Below, one piece after another: positions 10,053-18,757 of a stretch of DNA of 64,000 nucleotides (position 1 is the stretch's first letter; each line of letters begins with the position of its first letter). Source of the stretch: Epsilonproteobacteria bacterium UBA4036 (lineage in GTDB: Bacteria > Campylobacterota > Campylobacteria > Campylobacterales > Arcobacteraceae); assembly GCA_002382325.1 (NCBI GenBank), contig DGAG01000003.1, positions 1 to 64,000 on the forward strand, given 5' to 3'. The translations under genes and the position numbers were made by a program. The notes below the pieces were generated by a model. The model was not told where the DNA came from. It was given only the letters and a program-made list of their open reading frames with translations, and searched no databases.

Positions 10053-10076
10053 TAAAATACTCCTTGTTCATTTATA

Positions 10077-10601
10077 TTATCGCTTATAGTAAGAGAGTAA
10101 AGAGGCTTTGGCTAACGTATGAGTGTTTAAATAAAAGCCAACTAAAGCAGGATTTGCATTTTTATCTAAACCTAAATCTTCAATATCCAATCCATAAACC
10201 GTAAAAATGTATCGATGTACTTTATCTCCAAGGGGAGGGCATGCTCCACCAAATCCCGTTGTTCCAAAGTCAGTTAAACTTTGAATAACTTCTTGTGATT
10301 CACTGTTTCCAAAACCACTGGGAAGCATAAAAGTATCTTTGGGAATATTAAAAACTATCCAGTGCCACCAACCACTTCCTGTGGGGGCATCTGGGTCATA
10401 AACAGTTATGGCAAATGATTTTGTCCCCATAGGGGGATTTTGCCATGATAATTGCGGTGAAATATTTTCACCATGGCATCCAAAACCATTAAATACTTGT
10501 TTTTCTGTTAGCTGTCCTTGTAACTCGTTACTTTTTAGTGTAAAATTTTGTGCAAAAAGTATAGTTGCACTAAAAATGACTGATAACACAATTTTTTTCA
10601 T
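10077..10601 (-). CDS. YbhB/YbcL family PEBP protein, exported
   Basis: Phosphatidylethanolamine-binding-protein-like (Raf kinase inhibitor-like) protein of 174 residues. A signal peptide (about 1-17, ending near LFAQ) predicts a periplasmic location. Family hallmarks are the YDPDAPTGSGWWHWIVFNIP segment around 67-86 and the GGACPPLGDKVHRYIFTVY segment around 118-136. Bacterial members have no agreed biochemical role. It sits between the PhzF and PNPOx-type genes in one operon. Confidence 0.9.
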   Translation of the reverse strand: MKKIVLSVIFSATILFAQNFTLKSNELQGQLTEKQVFNGFGCHGENISPQLSWQNPPMGTKSFAITVYDPDAPTGSGWWHWIVFNIPKDTFMLPSGFGNSESQEVIQSLTDFGTTGFGGACPPLGDKVHRYIFTVYGLDIEDLGLDKNANPALVGFYLNTHTLAKASLLSYYKR

Positions 10602-10610
10602 CTTTTTCCT

Positions 10611-11390
10611 TTAAATAATTATGGTTCCCTCGAGATATTTAACTGTATTGCCTTTTATGATACATCGTGATCCTTTTATTTCACAGTTCACTTCTCCCCC
10701 TCGTTTTGATATCTGTTTTGAGATAAATGTTGTTTTTTTTAAAACAGTATGCCAATAACTTAGTAATTGAGTAAAAGCTGACCCTGTTACTGGGTCTTCG
10801 TCTATTCCAAGTTTTGGAGCAAAAAATCTGCATACAAAATCATAGTGAGTGCTTTTAGCTGTGACGATAACACCTCTTAAGTCAAGTGTTTTTAAAAGTC
10901 CAAGATGAGGGTTTAAGTTTTTTATGATCTCTTCATTTTCAAAAATAACAATATAATCCATACTTTGATACACCACAATAGGGGTGACGTTAAATATTTC
11001 TTCAAAAATATCAAACTCTTTAGAGGGGGCAATATGTTGAAGAGGAAAGTCCATGCTTAAATAATTATCTTTTTGTTCAACCATAAGGTTACCACTGTTT
11101 GAATAAAATAGGACTGAGTTTTTTGTTTTTTTAAGTTCATTAAATAAAACATGAGCCGTTGCTAAAGTTGCATGACCACACATATTGACTTCTGTAAGTG
11201 GAGTAAACCATCGAATGGTATAACCTTTCTTTGTTGGAACAAAATAGGCTGTTTCGCTTAAATTATTTTCTTGTGCTATTTTTTGTAAAATATCCTCTTC
11301 AAGCCAATGTTCAAGGGGGATAACCGCAGCGGGGTTGCCCTCAAAGACTTTGTTGGCAAAGGCATCAATGTAATATATTTTTAATGTCAT
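10611..11390 (-). CDS. PhzF family isomerase/epimerase-like protein
   Basis: 259-residue member of the PhzF (diaminopimelate-epimerase-fold) family. Catalytic E46 is in NNLSETAYF, and the CGHATLAT and DEDPVTGSAF motifs, which shape the active site, are present. Despite the family name there are no other phenazine genes here, so a housekeeping isomerase role is more likely; the substrate is unknown. The gene ends 9 bp before the PEBP gene starts and begins 7 bp after the aldo/keto reductase stop. Confidence 0.88.
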   Translation of the reverse strand: MTLKIYYIDAFANKVFEGNPAAVIPLEHWLEEDILQKIAQENNLSETAYFVPTKKGYTIRWFTPLTEVNMCGHATLATAHVLFNELKKTKNSVLFYSNSGNLMVEQKDNYLSMDFPLQHIAPSKEFDIFEEIFNVTPIVVYQSMDYIVIFENEEIIKNLNPHLGLLKTLDLRGVIVTAKSTHYDFVCRFFAPKLGIDEDPVTGSAFTQLLSYWHTVLKKTTFISKQISKRGGEVNCEIKGSRCIIKGNTVKYLEGTIII

Positions 11391-11397
11391 ATGGTTC

Positions 11398-12210
11398 CTA
11401 ATCTAATAATTGAATAATGGTTTTAATTTCATTGTTTGAAAGTTCAAACTCGGATATCTTCAAATCTTCAATCATATGCTGTGTGGATGTTGTACCATTA
11501 AGTGGTACAATATGAATATGATTTAAAAATCGATAAAAAATCTCAGCTACACTTTTTTGATATTTATTCGCCAGATGGTTTAAAACAGCACTTTCTAGAA
11601 TATGAGGATTGGCGGTCAGTGACCAAAAGCTTTCATAGGTTATGCCATTGTGTAAACAAAACGCTCGAATGGTTTTATCGTAATTGCTTTGGGCATAAAA
11701 TCGGTTTTGAACAACAGTGGGTTTGATTCGTGCATGGTGATACAAATACTCTAACACATCCAAATCGTAGCAGTTACTAATTCCCAGTTGTTTCACCTCT
11801 TTGTTGTCGTAAAAGGTTTCCATCGTTTGCCAAACTCTTAAAAGTTTCGTACCAGGAAAAATGGGTGAGTGTAAAATATACGCATCGATAAAATCAGTTT
11901 TTAGGTTCTTTTTAGATGTTTCAAACGATTTTTCAACTTGAATTTCGATTTCATCTGTTGGTAAATAGGGCATATCATTGGGGTCTTGCCCCTCAAGGGG
12001 TGTGAACTTAGTTTGAAGAAAAATATCCTCTCGTTTGATGCCCAGTTCATACGCTTTAAGAAGCCCCAATCCTACTAAGTCTTCCCTGTAGTGTTTGGGT
12101 TGACAAGCGGTATCTATGCCTTTAAAACCCTGTTTTAATGCTTCAAATACTAAAGCAGAAGTTGCCTCTTTTTTCCAAGCCGTTCCGTAAAGCATATTAG
12201 GTGTTTTCAT
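11398..12210 (-). CDS. Aldo/keto reductase
   Basis: NADPH-dependent oxidoreductase of 270 residues with the AKR barrel. The catalytic tetrad is recognisable: D33 and Y41 in IDTACQPKHY, K in DIFLQTKF and H in DAYILHSP. The D-to-Y spacing is longer than in classical AKRs but is seen in a known subgroup with the same DTACQPKHY motif. The substrate is not predictable. First gene of the four-gene run ending with the PNPOx-type protein, 38 bp downstream of hisIE. Confidence 0.88.
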   Translation of the reverse strand: MKTPNMLYGTAWKKEATSALVFEALKQGFKGIDTACQPKHYREDLVGLGLLKAYELGIKREDIFLQTKFTPLEGQDPNDMPYLPTDEIEIQVEKSFETSKKNLKTDFIDAYILHSPIFPGTKLLRVWQTMETFYDNKEVKQLGISNCYDLDVLEYLYHHARIKPTVVQNRFYAQSNYDKTIRAFCLHNGITYESFWSLTANPHILESAVLNHLANKYQKSVAEIFYRFLNHIHIVPLNGTTSTQHMIEDLKISEFELSNNEIKTIIQLLD

Positions 12211-12248
12211 GATGTTTCCTTTGGACTTGAATATAAGACAGTACTATG

Positions 12249-12923
12249 TTATTTTTCAGTTCTTGAATTCTTCTCTTCAATGCCACTCATTCCAAATCGT
12301 TTGGCTAACTCTTGTTTGACTCGATCAGGACTGATGTTGCAACTGGCAAGTCCAACCAAACAGTGATAGACCAAATCAGCGGTTTCATAGATAATCTCTT
12401 CTTGGTTATTGTCTTTTATGGCAAAGGTTAATTCACCTGCTTCTTCAACAATCTTTTTAAGCATGGAGTTTTGTTTGCCTTGCAGAAGTTTTGCGGTGTA
12501 TGAAGTGTTGGGGTCTTGCTCTTTTTTTTCACAAATGGTGTGATAGAGTGTATCAATTACTCCATAGGCACTGGTCGTATTGACTTCGATTTCATGCAAG
12601 GTTTCATTGGATTGGTAGTCGGTAAAAAAGCAACTTCGTCTTCCTGTGTGACACGCCACACCAATTTGTTCAACTTTGAGTAAAATGGTATCGTTATCAC
12701 AATCAATCATGATATTTTTGACGTGTTGTAAGTGTCCTGAACTTTCGCCTTTTTTCCACAGTCTTTGTTTGCTTCGGCTAAAGTAGTGGGCGATATTGGT
12801 TTGTGTGGTTAAATTGAGAGCTTCTTCATTCATATAAGCTAACATGAGTACCTCATTGGTTGACGCATCTTGTGTAATTACAGGGATGAGACCATCCATT
12901 TTTTTCCAATCTATTTTTGTCAT
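12249..12923 (-). CDS. hisIE: Bifunctional phosphoribosyl-AMP cyclohydrolase / phosphoribosyl-ATP pyrophosphatase
   Basis: Catalyses the second and third steps of histidine biosynthesis. Residues 1-115 are the HisI cyclohydrolase, with zinc/magnesium-binding DCDNDT and CHTGRRSCF motifs. Residues 120-215 are the HisE pyrophosphatase, with [12 protein letters not shown] and [11 protein letters not shown] helices. A total of 224 residues is normal for the fused form. The start codon has AAGGACAACAC before it. It lies 9 bp downstream of a small membrane-anchored protein gene, away from other his genes. Confidence 0.95.
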   Translation of the reverse strand: MTKIDWKKMDGLIPVITQDASTNEVLMLAYMNEEALNLTTQTNIAHYFSRSKQRLWKKGESSGHLQHVKNIMIDCDNDTILLKVEQIGVACHTGRRSCFFTDYQSNETLHEIEVNTTSAYGVIDTLYHTICEKKEQDPNTSYTAKLLQGKQNSMLKKIVEEAGELTFAIKDNNQEEIIYETADLVYHCLVGLASCNISPDRVKQELAKRFGMSGIEEKNSRTEK

Positions 12924-12932
12924 GTGTTGTCC

Positions 12933-13322
12933 TTAAAATTTTTTTTCAAGTTGGATTTGTACTCCATCTATTGTAATCTCTTTTGTCTGTTTATCAAAGT
13001 TAAATTCTGGTGTTAATGTAATATCTAAATCATCTTGCTTTTCGACATCTTCTTGCAATAAAGGGGGAATTAAATGCTCTGTTACAGAAGCGTCCTTATT
13101 GTGTTTATAAAGTAAAGAATAATCGTTTTCAAGAAATAAATTGTAGTAGTTTAATTCAATTTTTGGAACTTCTTTTTTGGGTAAGGGAATCTCTTGTGTT
13201 GTCATTTGTTCAGAAGACTTTTTTTGTTCTATAGGTTTAATTGGTTCAGTAGGTTTTAAAAATAAGGTATAAATAAGTAAGCAAAGGGTTAATAAAAGTA
13301 TCAGTAATAAGTTTTTAATCAT
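12933..13322 (-). CDS. Hypothetical single-pass membrane protein
   Basis: 129-residue protein of unknown function. Residues 4-23 are a hydrophobic membrane anchor (LLLILLLTLCLLIYTLF). A Pro/Lys/Glu-rich linker (about 25-55) follows, then an acidic region ending in a short beta-rich tail (KEITIDGVQIQLEKKF). The layout suggests an inner-membrane protein with a periplasmic domain. It precedes hisIE by 9 bp and follows the terminator of the prohibitin-like gene. Confidence 0.65.
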   Translation of the reverse strand: MIKNLLLILLLTLCLLIYTLFLKPTEPIKPIEQKKSSEQMTTQEIPLPKKEVPKIELNYYNLFLENDYSLLYKHNKDASVTEHLIPPLLQEDVEKQDDLDITLTPEFNFDKQTKEITIDGVQIQLEKKF

Positions 13323-13337
13323 AATATTGTTTTGGTT

Positions 13338-13367
13338 TTAAAAGGAGTAGAAATCTACTCCTTTTAA
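13338..13367 (-). terminator. Intrinsic terminator after prohibitin-like gene
   Basis: A 13-bp perfect stem, TTAAAAGGAGTAG at 13338-13350 against CTACTCCTTTTAA at 13355-13367, with an AAAT loop. It begins directly at the stop codon of the prohibitin-like gene. The run of U is short, so termination may be partial, and the next gene lies just 16 bp beyond. Confidence 0.6.
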
Positions 13368-14441
13368 TTATTTGTTAATGGATGAATCTCGTGATTTATC
13401 TTTGGTATCAACCCAAATATTTGGAGTTGAACCACCTGGTGTTAAGAAAATTTTTGCATCTTTGTTTTCTCTAAGTGCGTCATTAAATCTTCCTTGCACT
13501 TCAATTTGTTGCATTTGCAATAAGTTTTGTGTCAATGACTGTGCAATTTCTTTGTTTGCAGCTGCTTGTGCTTTGGCTTCAATGGTCACAGCATCCGCTC
13601 GACCTTGAGCTTCAATTCTTCTGGCTTCAGCTTCCCCTGTTGCAAGAGCTGCTCGTTTTTCAGCTTCTTGTTTGGCTCGCTGAACTTCATATCGTACTCG
13701 TTCCGCTTCTTGATTAGCAATTTGAACTCGCTCAATTTGCTCTTTAATTTTTGGAGGTAATACAATCTCTCTTAATTGTACGGATAACAATTGAACAGGC
13801 GTATCAGGAAGTTCATCAATTTGACCTCTCATTCCTTCTTCAATTAAGGTTGCAATTTCATTTCGTTTTGTTGGTAGCTCTTCAGCATTGTATCGACCTA
13901 CGACATTTCTTACAATATCTCGTACAAGTGGGTTAATAATTTTATCTTCCCAGCTTAAACCCCAGTTGGCAATCGTATTAGGAGCGCCATCGGCAGTCAA
14001 TCTGTATTGAACCGTTAATTCAATTGAGACAGGTAATCCTCTGGCATCTAAAATATTAATAGCAGGGTTAAGTTTAATACCACTGTCAAATCCACTGATT
14101 TCTTCTACGGTTCGATAGTTAATCAATCGTACTTTTGTATCCACTACGATGACCTTTTGAATCACAGGAATATACAAATGAAATCCAGGACGTAAAGGTT
14201 CTGCTTCATATTTACCTGCAGTAACTTTAATCCCCACTTGTCCTGATTCAATGATGACAAAAGGTTTTGCAACAAACATCACAGCAATAATAATTACAAC
14301 AGCATAGATAAATCCTGCTTTTTTCCCTAAATTCTTAAAAAATTCAGGCGGTTCAAAAGGAGGCTGATAGCTTCCGCCACCATTGTTGTTTCCTCCACTT
14401 TGTTTTTGTCTATTCTTAAAATAGTCGTTATCAATAGGCAT
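13368..14441 (-). CDS. SPFH/prohibitin family membrane protein (HflK-like)
   Basis: 357-residue membrane-anchored scaffold protein. A Gly/Asn/Pro-rich cytoplasmic N-terminus (1-40) is followed by one membrane segment (about 44-66), the SPFH/band-7 domain (70-240) and a long Glu/Ala/Arg-rich coiled coil (about 220-300) of the kind that drives ring assembly. Family members organise membrane microdomains and modulate proteases such as FtsH; the specific partner here is not visible. It starts 9 bp after ilvE and ends at a hairpin, so the two genes form one transcript. Confidence 0.88.
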   Translation of the reverse strand: MPIDNDYFKNRQKQSGGNNNGGGSYQPPFEPPEFFKNLGKKAGFIYAVVIIIAVMFVAKPFVIIESGQVGIKVTAGKYEAEPLRPGFHLYIPVIQKVIVVDTKVRLINYRTVEEISGFDSGIKLNPAINILDARGLPVSIELTVQYRLTADGAPNTIANWGLSWEDKIINPLVRDIVRNVVGRYNAEELPTKRNEIATLIEEGMRGQIDELPDTPVQLLSVQLREIVLPPKIKEQIERVQIANQEAERVRYEVQRAKQEAEKRAALATGEAEARRIEAQGRADAVTIEAKAQAAANKEIAQSLTQNLLQMQQIEVQGRFNDALRENKDAKIFLTPGGSTPNIWVDTKDKSRDSSINK

Positions 14442-14450
14442 TATTTTTCC

Positions 14451-15371
14451 TTAGTTTACATAAGTTAAGTATTTAACATACTTTTCATTTTTACCAGATA
14501 CAGCGTCAAAGTAAGCTTCTTGTAGTTTTTGTGTAATGGGGCCACGTTCACCCGCGCCAATAATTCTACAATCGACCTCTCGAATAGGTGTTACTTCCAC
14601 GGCAGTTCCAGTAAAAAATGCTTCATCGGCAATATAAATCTCTTCTCGCGTAATTCGTCTTCTTACAACTTCATACCCTAAATCACGAGCCAAGTCAATC
14701 ACCGTTGCTTGAGTAATAGACTCTAAAGAGTTGTCATTAGGAGGAGTAATTACGACACCGTCTCTTACGATAAAGAAACAAGCTCCTGAAGCTTCAGCAA
14801 TATATCCTTGGTCATCTCGTAATAACGCTTCATCGTATCCTGCTTCAACGGCTTCATATTTTGCCATTTGTGAATTTAAATAATTGGCAACGGCTTTGGC
14901 TTTTCCCATACCTGAAGTGTTGGGGGTTCGTGTCATAGAAGCGATTTTTACTCGTACGCCTCTTTTAAGACCTTCTTCTCCCAAATAAGCTCCCCATTCC
15001 CAAGCAGCAACACTGACTTGTACAGGAGCATCTTTGTGATATAAACCCATAACACCATAACCTAAATAGACAAGAGGTCTGATGTATGCCCCTTCAAATA
15101 ATTCATTTTTTTGTAATAATTCAACTTGTACTTTATTTAACTCTTCAAGTGAGTAAGGAACCGTAATAAGTGTCATTTTTGCAGAATTGATTAATCGTTT
15201 GGTATGTTCATTTAATTTAAAAATTGCACATCTTCCGTCAACTGTTTTATAAGCTTTTGTACCTTCAATAGCACCATTTCCATAGTGGAGCGTATGGCTA
15301 AGTACATGAGTTGTTGCGTCATGCCAGTTTTTAAACTCTCCATCCATCCAAATATATTTTGCTTCAGTCAT
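14451..15371 (-). CDS. ilvE: Branched-chain amino acid aminotransferase
   Basis: PLP-dependent fold-IV transaminase, 306 residues, that makes valine, leucine and isoleucine from their keto acids. Diagnostic segments are IWMDGEFKNW at the start, GAYIRPLVYLGYG around 94-106, GYDEALLRDDQGYIAEASGACFF (the PLP-binding glutamate region) and the late EVTPIREVD. Length matches the family. It is the first gene of a unit with the prohibitin-like gene; leuC of the same pathway lies elsewhere in this window. Confidence 0.95.
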   Translation of the reverse strand: MTEAKYIWMDGEFKNWHDATTHVLSHTLHYGNGAIEGTKAYKTVDGRCAIFKLNEHTKRLINSAKMTLITVPYSLEELNKVQVELLQKNELFEGAYIRPLVYLGYGVMGLYHKDAPVQVSVAAWEWGAYLGEEGLKRGVRVKIASMTRTPNTSGMGKAKAVANYLNSQMAKYEAVEAGYDEALLRDDQGYIAEASGACFFIVRDGVVITPPNDNSLESITQATVIDLARDLGYEVVRRRITREEIYIADEAFFTGTAVEVTPIREVDCRIIGAGERGPITQKLQEAYFDAVSGKNEKYVKYLTYVN

Positions 15372-15451
15372 TTTGTTTTTTCCTAAATTGAAATTTTAAG
15401 CTAATAGTTTAGCTAAGTTTTTATTAAAGCTACGTTAGGACATAACAATAA

Positions 15452-16441
15452 TTATTGGTTGTATAAAATGGTGGTTAAGCCCAGTTTATCAAGCTCTTTT
15501 TTAAAATATTTTGATGCACTCACCAAAGCATTGTCTTGAGAACTCGAAGAGCGTCCAACACTGTTAATGATATGATTGGAAACAATCTTTCCTTGGGAAA
15601 TTACGGCAATTACCGTAGTGGTTTTGGCAATGTGCCATCCCATTGCAACCGAGTAATTGATGGTACTGTTAAGGCGAATTTCCACATTTTGTTCATTGGC
15701 TGTAATTTTATAGCCTTCTTGATTGAGCCGTTGAATCAGCACATTGGCAAAATACTTTTGGCTTAAATTGCTTGAAAGTTTGATGCGAAGATTGTGTTTT
15801 AAAGACTCTTTTTTAAGGGCAATGTTGTGATATTTTTGTACATAATCATTGCTTTGAAATGAATTATTTAAAGCCGTTAAAATCAATGCTTGTGACGTTG
15901 CTTTTTCAAGCGTAGGGTTAAGTTTTTCAAGGGCATAAATTTGTTCTAAAATAGGCAATGTTGAGTTATGTTCTAGTAGGGTGTTGATGTGATTTTCAGT
16001 GAGCATAAATTGCTCTTTTTGATGCAAAAAAAGTTCTTGGCGATTGACCCTCATTTGAACAAAAAAAGAGTTTCCTACGACTTGTGAGTGTTCAACAGAA
16101 GCATTGGTGAAATTAATCTCTTTGACTTTAAGCGTGATATTTTGAGTCAATTCTTTTTCATAGATTTCTTTTTGTAGGGTGTTTGAAACAAGGCGTTTAT
16201 TTTGATTAATCGTAGACTCAAGCGACACACTTAAACGTGATGCCATATCATTAAGCGCATTGTTTTTCGCTTCTTGTAGGCTTTTACCTTCGCCTGTTCC
16301 ATATAAAAAAAGAGTCGAATTGGGTGTGGGCGTGACATACCATGAAGGAAGAGTTTGTGCCGTGTTGTTGAGCGTGGGTTGCTGTGAACATGCCATAACC
16401 AACAAGGAAAGAAATAGAATAAATGGAATTTTAAAAATCAA
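15452..16441 (-). CDS. LPP20-family lipoprotein
   Basis: Predicted outer- or inner-membrane lipoprotein. I start it at the TTG at 16441 (329 residues) because AAAGGGG lies 4-5 nt upstream and the signal peptide then begins directly (MIFKIPFILFLSLLVMAC, lipobox VMAC). The upstream extension to 16501 would add an unlikely leader. The LPP20 domain is at about 30-150 (LPSWYVTPTPNS, GTGEGKSLQEAKNNAL). LPP20 proteins include Helicobacter LPP20 and Vibrio FlgP. It overlaps the upstream CsgG-type gene by 11 bp, so the two products are probably partners. Confidence 0.75.
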   Translation of the reverse strand: MIFKIPFILFLSLLVMACSQQPTLNNTAQTLPSWYVTPTPNSTLFLYGTGEGKSLQEAKNNALNDMASRLSVSLESTINQNKRLVSNTLQKEIYEKELTQNITLKVKEINFTNASVEHSQVVGNSFFVQMRVNRQELFLHQKEQFMLTENHINTLLEHNSTLPILEQIYALEKLNPTLEKATSQALILTALNNSFQSNDYVQKYHNIALKKESLKHNLRIKLSSNLSQKYFANVLIQRLNQEGYKITANEQNVEIRLNSTINYSVAMGWHIAKTTTVIAVISQGKIVSNHIINSVGRSSSSQDNALVSASKYFKKELDKLGLTTILYNQ

Positions 16442-17603
16442 AGAAACCCCTTTGTGTGTTTGAACTCTCAACAAGTTGTAAGAGTTTAAGTTTGATGTCA
16501 TTTTTTTCTGGCTTGAGCCAACTGTGTGTATCGCTGATGTATGAAGTTACGCTTAAGGTTACAGGCAGTTGGATTTTATCGCAACTAAGCGTTCCTAACA
16601 AAGGATCAATACTCTCTTCAAGTGTGAAAACATTAAAAATTTGATTGGGTTGAATGTTGTTCTTTTTCCCCAAATTGATTTGAACGAGTTGAGTGTTGCC
16701 ATCGCTTTTGATTTTGGTGATATAGCCTTTGAGGATAAACTGATTTGAAAAATCATAATGCAATTGCTCAAGAGATGAAATAATAGCCGATTTTATGCCT
16801 CCAATATAAATATCATAAGTAGGATTGGAAAATTTTCCAATATTGACATCATCACTTAGCGTTTGGGCATAAACAATTTTTCCACTTTGTACCTCTAAAA
16901 TTTTAACCGTAATTGTGGTTTTGATTAAAATACCATCGGTGAAAGAGGTTAAAACTCGACCAATTAACCCTGCAATTTGTGTGTTACTGTCATTACTTTT
17001 GGAAGTTACATTATTAACAGCAATGGCGGCTTGCTCGTTATTACGATGATTGATTTCAACATTATCAATGGAACCTGTTACAAGATATCTTGCACCCAAA
17101 AGTTTTCCAAACTCTACAATACTTGAAGGCTCCAATAGCCCTGAGTCTTGAAGTTTTAACTCTTCATTGATTTTTTCAATATCGTTTCGTGCTACTAAGG
17201 TTGTACCACTGAGTTGGGCTATTTTGCTCTCTAAAAGAGGAGTAAGTGTTTGGGAAAGTTTGGCATCGACTTCTCTTTTGACACTGATGCTTTTTTTAGA
17301 ACTTTTTACTCCTGCCCCCACTCCTGCACCTTGGTCATTGACTATAATACCTGCGATGACACTGCCTTGTTGGGTTGTGGTTGAGTCATACACTTCGGCT
17401 TTTCCAAAAGTTGAATTATTCGTAAAATCCATCACGGCAATGGTTGAGAAAAGGGGAGTGTATTCATATTTACACACGTTAGGGATTTCAACTTTTTCTT
17501 CAATCGTTAAAGGGTATTGCGTAATATTAATTTGCTTTTGGCTACAGCCTTGCAGTAAAAAAAGGGCAAAAAGTATCCAAACAATGGTTTTATAATATGG
17601 CAT
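16431..17603 (-). CDS. CsgG-like lipoprotein with FlgT-type C-terminal domain
   Basis: 390-residue lipoprotein (lipobox LQGC near residue 19). A CsgG-type domain spans about 50-280 and includes VMDFTNNSTFGKAE, NDIEKINEELKLQDSGL and LGARYLVTGSIDN. The C-terminal part (about 300-350, QLVQINLGKKNNIQPNQIFNVF) resembles the FlgT_C fold. CsgG proteins form outer-membrane pores or envelope complexes; with an LPP20/FlgP-type partner overlapping downstream, a role in flagellar outer-membrane rings or envelope assembly is possible, but no flagellar gene is adjacent. Confidence 0.75.
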   Translation of the reverse strand: MPYYKTIVWILFALFLLQGCSQKQINITQYPLTIEEKVEIPNVCKYEYTPLFSTIAVMDFTNNSTFGKAEVYDSTTTQQGSVIAGIIVNDQGAGVGAGVKSSKKSISVKREVDAKLSQTLTPLLESKIAQLSGTTLVARNDIEKINEELKLQDSGLLEPSSIVEFGKLLGARYLVTGSIDNVEINHRNNEQAAIAVNNVTSKSNDSNTQIAGLIGRVLTSFTDGILIKTTITVKILEVQSGKIVYAQTLSDDVNIGKFSNPTYDIYIGGIKSAIISSLEQLHYDFSNQFILKGYITKIKSDGNTQLVQINLGKKNNIQPNQIFNVFTLEESIDPLLGTLSCDKIQLPVTLSVTSYISDTHSWLKPEKNDIKLKLLQLVESSNTQRGFFDF

Positions 17604-17657
17604 GATAATGATTAAACTCCATAAACAAGTTACAATAAGATGGTAACAAAAAAATCA

Positions 17658-18611
17658 TTAATTTGTTGTTTTAAGCCAAAAAAAGATTTCATCGTAAGCT
17701 TTTTGACGCACGTGTTCTTTTGAAAACGTAACGCCGTGCATGGCATCAGGAATCACTTTATGCACAGTCAATGAGGCATTTTTATTTAAGTGGTTTGAAT
17801 AGCGTTTAATGTCTTTAACATCCAAAACAATATCCCCTTTAAAGTGCCACTCTTTGGGAGAATCTTCTTTATACGAAACATTAGAATATAAAGATAACAC
17901 AGGAAGATTGAGATCAATTTTATTATGAATAATTTGTTGCGCTTCATAAATGGCATGAATCCAACCCAAATAAATGGGGGCATTGGTATGAGTGGCTTTT
18001 AAGTTCAAATCAAACTCCCACTCACCATTAAATGATTGGTGTAAACTTTGGGCAAACACATTGGGCGAAGTGGAACTGATTTTAAAAGAAGGGAACCATT
18101 TTCCTAAAAAAGCCACAGCAGGTAAGGCAATATTTTCAATCCATGAATCAAAATAAAAATCAAAAAAAGCACTGTCTAAAATAAGTCGGTCAATTAAACC
18201 ATAGCGATACGCATATAAGGTTGCAATTAACGCCCCTTGTGAATAGCCATAAAGGGTAAGATCGGGCATGTGAAAATCTTCTTTAATGGTGCGAATGGCT
18301 AAGTTGATTTCTTCATCAAACTCTTTAATATCTTCAAAATAATAGGGCTTAGAAGTAGGGGTTAGATTACGTCCATAATGGTGTAAATCTATGGCAAAAA
18401 AGGAGTACCCCTTTTCTATAAATTTTTGAGCAAAGGCTTCATTAAAAAAATAGTCATTGAACCCATGAATATACAAAATGGCTTTAGAAGCATTGGGAAC
18501 AGTTTGATAAATAAGAGTGGCTGTATGATATTTTGTTTTTAAAGGCAGTGTTGTAAACTCATTGGAAAAAAGGGCAGTAAGAAAAAACAGTATGCAGAAA
18601 ATGAGTTTCAT
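17658..18611 (-). CDS. Alpha/beta hydrolase, exported
   Basis: 317-residue serine hydrolase with a signal peptide (about 1-16). The oxyanion region is YIHGFNDYF (47-55), the nucleophile S124 is in the GYSQG elbow and the catalytic histidine is in the late DAMHGVTF. The overall pattern resembles monoacylglycerol lipase/lysophospholipase-type Hydrolase_4 proteins, so a lipid ester or peptide ester substrate in the periplasm is plausible but not shown. It is divergent from znuA; one of the two znuA palindromes lies 66 bp upstream of its start. Confidence 0.82.
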   Translation of the reverse strand: MKLIFCILFFLTALFSNEFTTLPLKTKYHTATLIYQTVPNASKAILYIHGFNDYFFNEAFAQKFIEKGYSFFAIDLHHYGRNLTPTSKPYYFEDIKEFDEEINLAIRTIKEDFHMPDLTLYGYSQGALIATLYAYRYGLIDRLILDSAFFDFYFDSWIENIALPAVAFLGKWFPSFKISSTSPNVFAQSLHQSFNGEWEFDLNLKATHTNAPIYLGWIHAIYEAQQIIHNKIDLNLPVLSLYSNVSYKEDSPKEWHFKGDIVLDVKDIKRYSNHLNKNASLTVHKVIPDAMHGVTFSKEHVRQKAYDEIFFWLKTTN

Positions 18612-18676
18612 AAGGACCTTTGTTTTTTATATTATAGCACAGAGTGTGAGATTTTTTATAACAAAAGAGCAGTTTT

Positions 18677-18691
18677 TGCAACTAAGTTGCA
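18677..18691. promoter_or_regulatory. Palindromic operator, distal copy (znuA region)
   Basis: TGCAACTAAGTTGCA, a 15-bp palindrome around a single central base, identical to the copy at 18723-18737. Centre-to-centre distance is 46 bp. The pair lies between the divergent hydrolase and zinc importer genes and probably binds a metal-responsive repressor (Zur/Fur type or similar); the identity of the protein is inference. Confidence 0.6.
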
Positions 18692-18722
18692 TTTAAGCCG
18701 GTTTGTTTTACACTTCTCAAAA

Positions 18723-18737
18723 TGCAACTAAGTTGCA
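18723..18737. promoter_or_regulatory. Palindromic operator, proximal copy (znuA region)
   Basis: Second exact copy of TGCAACTAAGTTGCA, ending 20 bp before the znuA start codon, where a bound repressor would block initiation. An ACTAAGGA ribosome-binding site follows at 18744-18751. Confidence 0.62.
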
Positions 18738-18757
18738 AAAAATACTAAGGAATAACC

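Noticed and set aside
10611..11390. PhzF gene as evidence for phenazine production
   Set aside because: No phzA-E,G homologues are nearby; PhzF-like proteins are common housekeeping isomerases.
13372..13936. Several plus-strand open frames opposite the prohibitin-like gene
   Set aside because: They are antisense shadows of the Gln/Ala/Glu-rich coiled coil on the minus strand, overlap one another in different frames and have no ribosome-binding sites.
15391..15420. Terminator in the gap between ilvE and the LPP20-like gene
   Set aside because: The AGCTAA/TTAGCT stem is only 6 bp with AT-rich loop and no T-run; too weak to call.
18677..18737. Two repeats as the seed of a CRISPR array
   Set aside because: Only two 15-bp units, palindromic, in a promoter region and without cas genes; an operator pair explains them better.
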